Positions 1 to 8,324 of a stretch of DNA of 64,000 bases are shown piece after piece (within the stretch, counting starts at the first letter, position 1; every line of letters starts with the position of its first letter). The position numbers were made by a program, and so were the translations under genes. Source of the DNA: Rhodocyclaceae bacterium (GTDB lineage: Bacteria; Pseudomonadota; Gammaproteobacteria; Burkholderiales; Rhodocyclaceae). Location: the NCBI GenBank assembly GCA_023383815.1, contig JAHDYG010000001.1:1-64000 (forward strand), in the 5' to 3' direction. The notes beneath the pieces were generated by a model. That model was given only the letters and a program-made list of their open reading frames with translations, searched no databases and was not told the DNA's origin.

Positions 1-50
1 TGCGGTCCCGATTTATCGCGGCCGGCGGCGTTCAATTATCGCGGCGCGCT

Positions 51-2636
51 TCAGGTCGCCTGGATGTTCACGTTACCGAATGCAGCACCCAAGGCGCCAC
101 CGCTCCAGTTCATTGCCCCTGCAAGGTCGATGTCGCTCGCCGTAAGCGGCGTCACCGTCCCGCCAGACAGATTGAAGGTTCCACCCTGGTTGATCGTCGC
201 ACCCTCGATCTCCAGCGTTCCGCCCGCCACCGCGAGTGTGGCGCCGTTCTGGACCTGGAACGCCGCGGCCGTTGCATTGAGCGCTCCGCTCGTGATCGTG
301 AGCGTCCCGTCCGGCAGCACCGCGTTTTCCATCTCGACGCGCGGGCCATCCAGTTCACGCGCGCTCGCACCGCCCGTACCAAAGACGACCTCGGACCCAC
401 GGACCACCCCGGTCGCCGCTCCGCTGATCTTTCCACCGCTCCACCGGAACGTTCCGTCTCCGCCATCGGCGACGATCTCACGCCCCGCCGCCAGCGTGAT
501 CTCACCATCGGTGTGATTGAGCTCATTCGGGTTGTTCTGAAGATCCAGCGACCCATCGACGAGATGGATCGTGCCGGTATTGACGCCCGCACTGTCCAGC
601 GTCACGTCGTTGGTGTTGCCGCCCGCCGAGGCGATCGTCAGGGTCCCGGCGTTGTTCATCGCCAGGGAAAGCTCCGTGCCGTTGTTGGTGGAATTGGTCA
701 CGGACAAGGTGACACCCTGCCCCGCCAGGATCCTCATGGATCCGCCACCGAAGGTGTCGAACGAGATCCGGTCGTTCGCCTCGATCGTGGACGCCCCCGC
801 GGCGAAGAGGATGTCGCCCCCTTCGGTCATGACCTGCACCTGCGCGCCAGGTCCGGCCGCCAGGACGTTTCCGAGCGCGATCGTGTCACCCGCGTTGAAC
901 CCCAGGTTCTGCATGTTGACGCCCTGCGCCCCGCTGAGTGTCGTCCCGGCTGCCTGCGCGATCACGCCATCGCCCGCATCCCGATTCGCCGGAATCGCAC
1001 CCGGATCGTTTGCGTTGATCGTGAGCGTCCCGCCGACCGTCACATCGGCATTGATCAGGACCGAACGTCCCGCCTGAAGATCGAGTGAATTCGTTCCCCC
1101 GCCGGTGACCGCGCTATTGACCGTGAGGTCGTTGCTCGCCTGAAGGACCACATCATTCGCTCCGAGCAGCGTATCGAGCGAGCTCGCCTGGATCGTCGTG
1201 GTGTCGGCCGGATCATCCCCGAAGGCCAGATCGCCGCCGATCGGATCCCCCGCTGCAGCGATGATGATGTTCTTGGGGTCGAGCAGCAACGTACCGCCCG
1301 AAGTCACGCGCGAGAGATCCAGTCCGGGCATTGTCCCCGCCGAGGAAACCTCGATCGCCCCGCCCCTTGCGCCCCGGGTATCGATCGCTGCTGCCATGTG
1401 CGTCGCCTCGTCGCTCCACACGACGACCGTGCCACCGGCACCGCCAGTGCCCGTCGCCTCGACCCGAGTCGACGCGTCGATCGTGGTGGTCCGGGCGTTT
1501 GCGAGCGACTCGGACTCGCCCCAGCGCCCGACGAAGGCGTCATGATAGGGCTTGCGTTCATCCGGAGTCTTTCCACCCTGGAAGGCACCGCCGATGCGGA
1601 TCAGACCGCCCTGCCCGCTTCCGTTTGCAGAGATCCGGGCATCGCGAAGGTCAATGTCGGCCGCCGCGATGTCGATCCGCCCCCCGCGCGCGCCGTCCGC
1701 CGAGGTGACGCTCCCCGCTTCGACCTGTACCCGATCGACCCCACGCAGGAACACCCTCCCACCTTCCACCACCGCACTGGCGGCATTTGCCACACCAGCC
1801 TGCCGCACGAGTCCTGCGTGCATGCCGATCGCACCACCTTCGGCCAGCAGTTGCCCGACATTGATCGCTTCACCGCCCGCAGTGACCTCGACCCGGAGAG
1901 CCGGATTGCGAAGGTCGGCCAGTTCCACCGTGTGCCCGGCCGCAAGCAACACCTCCCCTTGCGGAGTGACGATCACCCCATGGTTCTCGACCTCTGGCGC
2001 AATCAGCATCACGGACCCGCCCGTTCCGGTGCGGATCAGGCCATCGTTGCGTACCGTGCCTGCTTCGCCCGTCCCGGAGAAACGCCCGATCCCGGCAAGA
2101 AAGTCCTCGTTGCGAAGATCGAGGCTCGAGGCCACCAGCCCGGCGACGTCCACCTGGGCGCCCGCGCCGAACATCACGCCATTCGGATTGATCAACCAGA
2201 CCTGGCCGTTCGACTGCAACTGCCCGAGAATCACAGACGGCGACTCCCCGACGATGCGGTTGAGCACCGCGCTGGCGGCGCCCTCCTGGAGAAAGCGCGT
2301 GGTCTCGTGCGCGTCGATCGAGAAATCCTGCCAACGGATGATCGCACCCGGGCTGTTGGTGATCGTGAGCGTCGCGCCCTGTTGATCGAAGCTCGCCAGG
2401 CCGTGCTCGACGACCGCACCGACCGGATTCGCCTGCGCGGGCAGCGCAAACGCCAGCGCCAGCGCCAGCGGCAGTGTCCTGCGCACCCACGAACCAGACG
2501 ACGAGCCGGGCGCACAGCAAGGCTCGCATGAGGCCGCGCCGGCCCGCCCCGATCGGTCGACCGTGCTGGATTCGGCGACCGGAACGGACATCCGGTGGCG
2601 CTGGCTGAAAATCAGACGAAAACGGCGACTGTTCAT
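51..2636 (-). CDS. TpsA-type exoprotein with haemagglutinin-like secretion domain
   Basis: This 861-residue protein is the probable secreted partner of a two-partner secretion system. It starts with an extended signal peptide region (residues 1-22, MNSRRFRLIF... then VAES), which supports the first ATG. A hydrophobic core LALALAFALPAQA follows near residues 56-68. The TPS domain follows, with the hallmark NPNGVMFGAGAQVDV near residues 152-166. The remainder is Gly/Asn/Thr-rich beta-helix sequence. The gene is last in the operon after the TpsB transporter and a FecR-domain protein, 31 bases behind the latter. At 861 residues it is short for the family and stops in the middle of repeat-like sequence (NWSGGALG...), so it may be a truncated or frameshifted copy. 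The substrate surface and adhesin role are inferred. Confidence 0.85.
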   Translation of the reverse strand: MNSRRFRLIFSQRHRMSVPVAESSTVDRSGRAGAASCEPCCAPGSSSGSWVRRTLPLALALAFALPAQANPVGAVVEHGLASFDQQGATLTITNSPGAIIRWQDFSIDAHETTRFLQEGAASAVLNRIVGESPSVILGQLQSNGQVWLINPNGVMFGAGAQVDVAGLVASSLDLRNEDFLAGIGRFSGTGEAGTVRNDGLIRTGTGGSVMLIAPEVENHGVIVTPQGEVLLAAGHTVELADLRNPALRVEVTAGGEAINVGQLLAEGGAIGMHAGLVRQAGVANAASAVVEGGRVFLRGVDRVQVEAGSVTSADGARGGRIDIAAADIDLRDARISANGSGQGGLIRIGGAFQGGKTPDERKPYHDAFVGRWGESESLANARTTTIDASTRVEATGTGGAGGTVVVWSDEATHMAAAIDTRGARGGAIEVSSAGTMPGLDLSRVTSGGTLLLDPKNIIIAAAGDPIGGDLAFGDDPADTTTIQASSLDTLLGANDVVLQASNDLTVNSAVTGGGTNSLDLQAGRSVLINADVTVGGTLTINANDPGAIPANRDAGDGVIAQAAGTTLSGAQGVNMQNLGFNAGDTIALGNVLAAGPGAQVQVMTEGGDILFAAGASTIEANDRISFDTFGGGSMRILAGQGVTLSVTNSTNNGTELSLAMNNAGTLTIASAGGNTNDVTLDSAGVNTGTIHLVDGSLDLQNNPNELNHTDGEITLAAGREIVADGGDGTFRWSGGKISGAATGVVRGSEVVFGTGGASARELDGPRVEMENAVLPDGTLTITSGALNATAAAFQVQNGATLAVAGGTLEIEGATINQGGTFNLSGGTVTPLTASDIDLAGAMNWSGGALGAAFGNVNIQAT

Positions 2637-2667
2637 GATCGGATTCCGGAAGGCAAAACGGTACGGC

Positions 2668-3549
2668 TTACTGAACCACGCACTGGGCGAACTGATCCAC
2701 CCCCAGGCCGGCAGAAAACCCTCCCACCGACTCGTTGGTTGCGATCAGGGGCAAGGCCTCGCGCAGCGGAAATCCCGGACTGCGGCGCCGCTCGCCGGGT
2801 GGTCCGCGCGGCGGTCCGGCACCATCTCCGGGCGGCGCAGCGCCTCCCCCGGACGCATCCGGCGCGTCGATCCGGTCCTCGCGAACGATCAGCGGCGGCA
2901 GATCCCGGCTCTGTGCGTAGCCCCATTCCGGCGCCGTGAGCAGGAACTCGCCCGCATTGTTGACGAAGGCGATCGCACCGTCGGTCACCTCGAAGAACAG
3001 GCCACCACCACTCACCCTGCTGCGCAGCTCCGCAGGCAGCTCCTCGAGGAACGGCTCGCATTCACCCGGCTCGCACCACAGGAGTCCGAACTGGGTGCCG
3101 CGGATCCCGATGTTTCCGACCGCAGTCCTCGCGCGGAAGGCGTCCTTGTTGCCCCGCGTCCCCACCGCACCCGAGACGACTCGCAGCCCGCCCTTGAGCA
3201 GACTGAAGGACAACTCGTCGGCCGCCGGCTCCGCGGGCTTGTACTGATAGGCATCGATCCGCATCCGCGTGCCCGGCTTGAGTACGACCTCCGCTCCGTC
3301 GGTGAAGCGGATCCGGACCGAGCTGTCCTTCTCGGCACTGAGAATCTCGCCAGGCTCGAGCTGGCTCCCGATCGATGCCAGCCGCAGCGCACCATTGGGC
3401 TTGCGCACGTGAACCGTGCCGGTCGCATTGGTGATCTCGGCAACCGGCTCGGCCATTGCGGCAGAACACAGCAGCAGCGAGACGAGCCACAGCAGGATCA
3501 GGATCGGAGAGCGGGGACCGGACGTCCTGGTCAGGGTGAGATCACGCAT
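2668..3549 (-). CDS. FecR-domain periplasmic protein of the TPS operon
   Basis: This 293-residue protein has an N-terminal signal peptide (hydrophobic ILILLWLVSLLLCSAAMA, then AEP). A FecR-like domain follows (GSQLEPGEIL, DGAEVVLKPGTRMRI, GAVGTRGNKDAF). The C-terminal part has a Pro/Gly-rich stretch. I start it at 3549, where its ATG overlaps the transporter stop codon as TGATG and a GGAG lies six bases upstream. An in-frame ATG at 3561 would swallow that ribosome site. FecR-domain proteins are recurrent companions of TPS exoproteins in betaproteobacteria. Two cysteines (CEPGEC) sit in the middle of the domain. The role, perhaps periplasmic handling or sensing of the exoprotein, is not established. 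Confidence 0.8.
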   Translation of the reverse strand: MRDLTLTRTSGPRSPILILLWLVSLLLCSAAMAEPVAEITNATGTVHVRKPNGALRLASIGSQLEPGEILSAEKDSSVRIRFTDGAEVVLKPGTRMRIDAYQYKPAEPAADELSFSLLKGGLRVVSGAVGTRGNKDAFRARTAVGNIGIRGTQFGLLWCEPGECEPFLEELPAELRSRVSGGGLFFEVTDGAIAFVNNAGEFLLTAPEWGYAQSRDLPPLIVREDRIDAPDASGGGAAPPGDGAGPPRGPPGERRRSPGFPLREALPLIATNESVGGFSAGLGVDQFAQCVVQ

Positions 3550-5135
3550 CAGAAGCTCCACACCAGGCTGGCATGAATACGATGGCTGCCGTCACTGCGC
3601 ACGCCGTCACCATCGAGGACCCTGGCCGCATCGACCCGCAACGATCCGGTCCGCGCGAAGCTGTAACGCATGCCCAGACCGGTGCTGGCGAGGTTCACAC
3701 TGCGCAGTTCGCCCGGCAGCACATTCTTGCGCTTGACGTACCCGGCATCGACGAACCACAAGAACCGCAGACCCGATTTCGCAAGACCCAGCCGCGGCGC
3801 CAGATCCGGAGTATGAACCTCGAAACCTACGCGGCTGCCCACATCGCCCCCGACCTCGCGTTCGTAGAACCCGCGCACCGACTCGGCACCCCCCAGACCA
3901 AAAAACTCGACGGGCGTCAGAACATCGCCAGTCTCCTGCCCGTTCACGCTGAGCGTCGCCGACCACTGGTTCGCGAACACATGGCGCCACCACGCGCCGT
4001 AGCGGAACAGCGTGTAATCGGCCTTGGCTCCGACGCGGTTCGCGTCGAAATCGCGCTGGCTGCCATGGGTGCCCCCCGCCAGGTTGCGCACCAGCGTCAG
4101 GTTGAGGCCGAGCTGGTTGGTCTGCGTGCGCCATACCCCGCCATATCCGATCGACAGAGGCCTGACCCCGAGGTCCGTGCGCAGCGCGATCACGCCCGGC
4201 GCCCGCAGTCCGCTTCGATACGCCCGCCGATCCAGCCCCGCAAACAGGTGATGCTGCCACGCGCCCTGGGCGTCCAGATTCCGGAAGTAGCGCAGGCCCG
4301 CACTGGTCCCACGTCCGGTCAGATCGAAACCGGCCACCGAACCCGAACTCACGTTCGAACGGCTGAGAACCACCTGCAGGCTGTCGCCGAGCCGGTAAAA
4401 GGGGACCCGGTACGCCAGCCCCGCAATCGAGACATCGCCCGGATTCCCGGGCGACGTGATGTACTGGGCCACGAACTGGTGATCCCGATCGAAGAGATTG
4501 GCGTGCCGGTACGTGACCGACGCTCGGCTGCGTCCTGTCTGGCCATTGCCCGTATTGTCCAGACCCAGCGTGATGCGCCACGGTTTCTCGTCCTTGACCG
4601 CAACCCGCGCGACGATCTCACCGGATTTCTCGCCCGCTCCGAGCGTCACGACCGACTGCCGCGCCGGGCTCTCGTTGGCAAGGGCCAGGCTGCGCGACAG
4701 CGCCCGGGTGTTCGGACTCACCCCCTCCACGAGCTGCGGCAGGCTGCGCCGTACGTTGTCGGTCCCGAAGTGCTGGTTGCCCGAGACCTCGACGCGCGCA
4801 AGCCGGGCCTCGACGACCTGGAGACGGACCACGCCGCCGGTGACCTCCTGCTCGGGCACGACGACCTGCACCGCACCGTACCCGCGCGCCACGTACAGGG
4901 CCTGCACAGCGGCGCGCGCCTGCTCGATGTGGGCAAACGTCCTGCCCGCCCCGACATACGGCCGCGTTGCGTCCTGGAGCTCGGCGTCCTCGACCAGGGT
5001 CGCACCGGAGACCGAAAATCCGGAAACCTGGAAGACCGCCTCCTCCGCCTGTGCAAAGGCCGGAGACACTCCCGCCAGCAACATCGAGACAGCAAGGGCT
5101 ACGGGAAGGCATGCGCGCTTCATCATACGGACCAT
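3549..5135 (-). CDS. TpsB outer-membrane transporter (ShlB/FhaC/HecB family)
   Basis: The 528-residue protein is the outer-membrane partner that exports the TpsA protein encoded downstream. A signal peptide (LAVSMLLAGVSPAFA) precedes POTRA repeats (residues about 35-190, with the pattern VSGFSVSGATLVEDAEL and VEVSGNQHFGTDNV). A 16-strand barrel region follows. The conserved FhaC motif VRGF is visible in GGAESVRGFYEREVGGD. The chain ends in phenylalanine, as expected for BAM-assembled barrels. It is the first gene of the operon and is translationally coupled to the FecR gene by a TGATG overlap. The first ATG has a GGGGAG about 11 bases upstream; ATGs four and five codons in are alternatives. 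Confidence 0.92.
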   Translation of the reverse strand: MVRMMKRACLPVALAVSMLLAGVSPAFAQAEEAVFQVSGFSVSGATLVEDAELQDATRPYVGAGRTFAHIEQARAAVQALYVARGYGAVQVVVPEQEVTGGVVRLQVVEARLARVEVSGNQHFGTDNVRRSLPQLVEGVSPNTRALSRSLALANESPARQSVVTLGAGEKSGEIVARVAVKDEKPWRITLGLDNTGNGQTGRSRASVTYRHANLFDRDHQFVAQYITSPGNPGDVSIAGLAYRVPFYRLGDSLQVVLSRSNVSSGSVAGFDLTGRGTSAGLRYFRNLDAQGAWQHHLFAGLDRRAYRSGLRAPGVIALRTDLGVRPLSIGYGGVWRTQTNQLGLNLTLVRNLAGGTHGSQRDFDANRVGAKADYTLFRYGAWWRHVFANQWSATLSVNGQETGDVLTPVEFFGLGGAESVRGFYEREVGGDVGSRVGFEVHTPDLAPRLGLAKSGLRFLWFVDAGYVKRKNVLPGELRSVNLASTGLGMRYSFARTGSLRVDAARVLDGDGVRSDGSHRIHASLVWSF

Positions 5136-5287
5136 CCGGATATCGACTCCCCGATTGTGTCGGAAAGAAAGCGTGCGTCAAGGCATTTGCGCCCATGATC
5201 GGGGAATTCGCCGGCGCGACTGTCAGATTCACGCACAAACGCCATGCGGCAGCCCTGTCACGCTGTACCGGGGTCATCGCGTACGCG

Positions 5288-6148
5288 TCAGGTTTCGTTG
5301 CGAATCGCTTCCAGATTGGGCGCGAAGTAGCGCGCGAGCAGGAACTCCCCGAACATCCGGTCGAGATAGTGGCGCTTGTCGGACGGCCCGAGGGGCCGAC
5401 CCCACTCGCGGGCAAGACGCTCCTGCTGCAGATCGGCATGCGCCCGGCTCAATCCGACCGAACCGATCGCGTCGGCCTCGGCCAGCGCCACCGCAATCCG
5501 CGCTGCTGCGGGTTCGCGCGAGAAGACCTCGAACTCGGGCACGGGCTCCGCACCTGCAGGTTGTCCGCCATCGAGGAAATGCCGGCGATACCATGCGCGC
5601 GCGCGCGGCAGACCCACCGAGATCTCTGTAGCAAGGACCGCAGCGGCCAGACGTCTGGCAATCCGCTCGTCGATCTGCACCGCAGCGAGGTACGGTGCGG
5701 CCAGATCGAGCGCCCGGCGCTCCAGCCTGAACGGGCAGCCTTCATTGGTGCCGCCGTCGTGGCCGAAATCGTGGATGAGGGCCGCGAACAGCAGTTCTGC
5801 ACGCTCGCCCTGGCCCAGTCCGCTCAGCAGCCCGACGAAATGGGCCGAGAGCATCACCTCGCAAAAATGCTGGCGGTTGTGGTACGGCAAGGTATCGTCG
5901 GACCCCAGGCCGCGATCCATGTCCGCAGCAATCTTCGCACCGGCCTCGCGCAGCGCGCTGGCCGAGGCGTCCTCGGGAAGCATCGCGGCAAGCAGTGCGT
6001 GGCAATCCGAAACCCGGTCCGGCCAGGCGGACACGGTGCGAAAGCAGGCCTCGAACGCCTGCGCCGTCTGAGCCGGAGAAAGCTGCCCATCGACGACGAA
6101 CGGGGGGCGGTCGAGTGCGAGGGGGGGATCTGGTTCGGCCATCGTCAT
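5288..6148 (-). CDS. HD-domain phosphohydrolase resembling class I cyclic-nucleotide phosphodiesterases
   Basis: The 286-residue soluble protein carries the metal-site pattern of class I 3',5'-cyclic nucleotide phosphodiesterases. YHNRQH occupies residues 89-94, and HDFGHDGGTN (126-135) matches the family signature HDxxHxGxxN. A downstream Asp in EADAIG, near residue 226, could complete the metal site. These residues predict a two-metal phosphohydrolase that opens a cyclic nucleotide, but the substrate (cAMP, cGMP or other) is inferred only. There is no membrane segment and no fused GAF or PAS domain. It is monocistronic, divergent from the GspE-type ATPase gene. The start is uncertain: the AGGAGG lies about 14 bases before the first ATG, and another ATG is two codons in. 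Confidence 0.65.
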   Translation of the reverse strand: MTMAEPDPPLALDRPPFVVDGQLSPAQTAQAFEACFRTVSAWPDRVSDCHALLAAMLPEDASASALREAGAKIAADMDRGLGSDDTLPYHNRQHFCEVMLSAHFVGLLSGLGQGERAELLFAALIHDFGHDGGTNEGCPFRLERRALDLAAPYLAAVQIDERIARRLAAAVLATEISVGLPRARAWYRRHFLDGGQPAGAEPVPEFEVFSREPAAARIAVALAEADAIGSVGLSRAHADLQQERLAREWGRPLGPSDKRHYLDRMFGEFLLARYFAPNLEAIRNET

Positions 6149-6270
6149 GGGTCGGAGCGACGCCTCCTCCTGGAATCACTGCAGGATACCGGGATTCCCC
6201 CGGCGGCGACAACGATCGCGTGCGAAGCGCGCCAAAGGCCGTGCTTCCGGCGCATCCGCCGCTCCCGCCA

Positions 6271-6299
6271 TTGAGGGGGGGCGCCCGGACAGGTATAGT
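6271..6299 (+). promoter_or_regulatory. Sigma70-type promoter for the GspE/PulE gene
   Basis: TTGAGG (6271-6276) is separated by 17 bases from TATAGT (6294-6299). Transcription would begin near 6306, followed by a GAGGGGAG ribosome site at 6313-6320 and the ATG at 6329. The spacing is ideal and the elements stand out in GC-rich sequence. Confidence 0.55.
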
Positions 6300-6328
6300 C
6301 GCCGGATCGATCGAGGGGAGTGGATTTT

Positions 6329-8104
6329 ATGCCAGGCAGGACTTCCGGAACAGGTCACGAGCATCGCCTGAGGCTGTCCGAAGTGCTCGGGCAGCTCGTG
6401 ACCGATGGCCTCGTCGAAAGGGAGGAGGCCGACCGGGTCATTGCCGAGCAGCGGCTGCACCGCGCCGGCGTGCACCCCCTGATCGTCATCGCGGACCAGA
6501 ACTGGAAATCGCTCCAGCCGCCGAACCGCCCCCTGACGCTGGAAATCCTTGCCGAGTGGCTGGCCGCCAAGGTCGGCCTCGAGTACTACCACATCGATCC
6601 GCTCAAGATCGATTTCTCGTCGGTCACCGAAGTCATGTCGAGCGCCTATGCGACACGCTTCGGGATCCTGCCGGTGCAGGTGACGACGCGCGAGGTCGTG
6701 ATCGCAACGACCGAACCCTACCTGCGCGAGTGGGAAAAGGAGATGGCGCCGATCCTGAAGAAGGAGATCCGCCGCGTCATCGCCAATCCGGTCGACGTCT
6801 CGCGCTACCTGATCGAGTTCTACAGCCTCGCCCGCTCGGTCAAGAAGGCCGCGCAGAGCGGCGGCCAGCAGGGCAGCCATCTGTCCTCGTTCGAACAGCT
6901 GGTGGAACTGGGGCGCAGCAACAAGCAGTACGACGCCAACGACCAGCACATCGTGAACATCGTCGACTGGCTGTGGCAGTACGCCTTCGAGCAGCGCGCG
7001 AGCGACATCCACATCGAGCCGCGGCGCGAGCTGGGCGTGGTGCGCTTTCGCATCGACGGCGTGCTGCATCAGGTGTACCAGATCCCGATGAGCGTCGTGA
7101 ACGCGATGACGAGCCGCATCAAGATCCTCGGCCGCATGGACGTCGTCGAAAAGCGCCGGCCCCAGGACGGCCGCATCAAGACGCGGATGGTAAACGGCCA
7201 GGAAGTCGAACTTCGCCTGTCGACGCTGCCGACCGCCTTTGGCGAAAAGCTCGTGATGCGGATCTTCGACCCCGAGGTCCTGCTTCGCGATTTCCGCGAA
7301 CTGGGCTTTTCGGACGACGACCGGATCCGCTGGAAGGGCATGACCGAACAGCGTAACGGCATCATCCTCGTGACCGGCCCGACCGGCTCGGGCAAGACCA
7401 CGACGCTGTACTCGACCCTCAAGCACCTCGCGACTCCGGAAGTCAACGTGTGCACGATCGAGGATCCGATCGAGATGGTCGAACCCGCGTTCAACCAGAT
7501 GCAGGTCCAGCCTTCGATCGATATCGGCTTCGCGAATGGCGTGCGCGCGCTGATGCGCCAGGATCCGGACATCATCATGGTTGGCGAGATCCGCGATCTC
7601 GACACGGCCGAGATGGCGATCCAGGCAGCGCTCACCGGCCACCTCGTGCTGTCGACGCTGCACACCAACGACGCCCCTTCGGCCGTCACCCGCCTGCTCG
7701 ACCTCGGCGTGCCGCCCTACCTGCTTTCGGCGACCGTGGTCGGCATCATGGCGCAACGGCTCGTGCGCACCCTCTGCCCGCACTGCAAGAAGGCGCATGC
7801 CGCAACCCCGGACGACGAACTGCTGTGGGAAAAGCTCGTCACCCCGTGGAAGGCAAAATGCCCACGCCAGTTCCACCGCCCGGTGGGCTGCCTGGAGTGC
7901 CGCATGACGGGCTTTCTCGGGCGCGTCGGGCTGTACGAGATCATGCCCTTGTCACCCGATCTCAAGCAGGCGATCTCGGCCGGCGCCGAGCTTGCAAAGA
8001 TCCAGGAGATCGCCCAGCGCGAAGGCATGAAGCCGCTACGCATCTCGGGTGCGATGAAGATCGCGGCCGGCGTGACGACGCTCGAAGAAGCGCTGCGCGC
8101 CTGA
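6329..8104 (+). CDS. GspE/PulE-family secretion or pilus assembly ATPase
   Basis: This 591-residue hexameric ATPase belongs to the type II secretion/type IV pilus extension family. It has an N-terminal GspE-like domain (residues about 15-160). The Walker A is GPTGSGKTTT near 353, and an Asp box (IEDPIEM), Walker B (LMRQDPDIIMVGEIRD) and His box (STLHTND) follow. A tetracysteine zinc site is formed by CPHC and CLEC near residues 488 and 520. I use the ATG at 6329 because GAGGGGAG ends eight bases before it; the upstream GTG at 6320 lies inside that ribosome site. No inner-membrane platform protein or pseudopilin gene adjoins it, so the machine it powers lies elsewhere. Confidence 0.88.
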   Translation: MPGRTSGTGHEHRLRLSEVLGQLVTDGLVEREEADRVIAEQRLHRAGVHPLIVIADQNWKSLQPPNRPLTLEILAEWLAAKVGLEYYHIDPLKIDFSSVTEVMSSAYATRFGILPVQVTTREVVIATTEPYLREWEKEMAPILKKEIRRVIANPVDVSRYLIEFYSLARSVKKAAQSGGQQGSHLSSFEQLVELGRSNKQYDANDQHIVNIVDWLWQYAFEQRASDIHIEPRRELGVVRFRIDGVLHQVYQIPMSVVNAMTSRIKILGRMDVVEKRRPQDGRIKTRMVNGQEVELRLSTLPTAFGEKLVMRIFDPEVLLRDFRELGFSDDDRIRWKGMTEQRNGIILVTGPTGSGKTTTLYSTLKHLATPEVNVCTIEDPIEMVEPAFNQMQVQPSIDIGFANGVRALMRQDPDIIMVGEIRDLDTAEMAIQAALTGHLVLSTLHTNDAPSAVTRLLDLGVPPYLLSATVVGIMAQRLVRTLCPHCKKAHAATPDDELLWEKLVTPWKAKCPRQFHRPVGCLECRMTGFLGRVGLYEIMPLSPDLKQAISAGAELAKIQEIAQREGMKPLRISGAMKIAAGVTTLEEALRA

Positions 8105-8266
8105 CGCCCTCCCCCGCCGCATCGGGCGGCAAGCAAGGAACCACAAGCGCCGCGGCGCCGGAAAGCCGCTTGCCACTCACGCAAGCCGGCACACCGGGTC
8201 CTTAGCGTCGGGATTCGCCCGCGAAGCCGTGACTCCACAGGCGAAGTTTCCAGTCCACGGCTCATT

Positions 8267-8295
8267 GGTATGAAGTTTGCTGTTTTCGTCATACC
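8267..8295. promoter_or_regulatory. NikR-type operator upstream of the TonB receptor gene
   Basis: GGTATGA (8267-8273) and TCATACC (8289-8295) form a perfect 7-base inverted repeat around a 15-base spacer. The E. coli NikR consensus is GTATGA-N16-TCATAC, so both half-sites match exactly and the spacing is one base short. The site lies 30-58 bases upstream of the receptor ATG, a position suited to repression by nickel-loaded NikR. Confidence 0.7.
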
Positions 8296-8324
8296 CCTCA
8301 ACCAGACGGACGACGAACGCCCCA

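Noticed and set aside
2449-2473. GCCAGC tandem repeat in the TpsA signal region as a phase-variation tract
   Set aside because: Only about three copies are present and the unit is six bases, so slippage would not shift the frame; it simply encodes the hydrophobic LALALA core.
6320-6328. GTG as start of the GspE-type ATPase
   Set aside because: It lies within the GAGGGGAG ribosome site that is correctly spaced for the ATG at 6329.
8105-8266. A cobalamin or nickel-cobalt riboswitch before the TonB receptor
   Set aside because: No conserved riboswitch core could be recognised; the NikR-type palindrome explains regulation better.
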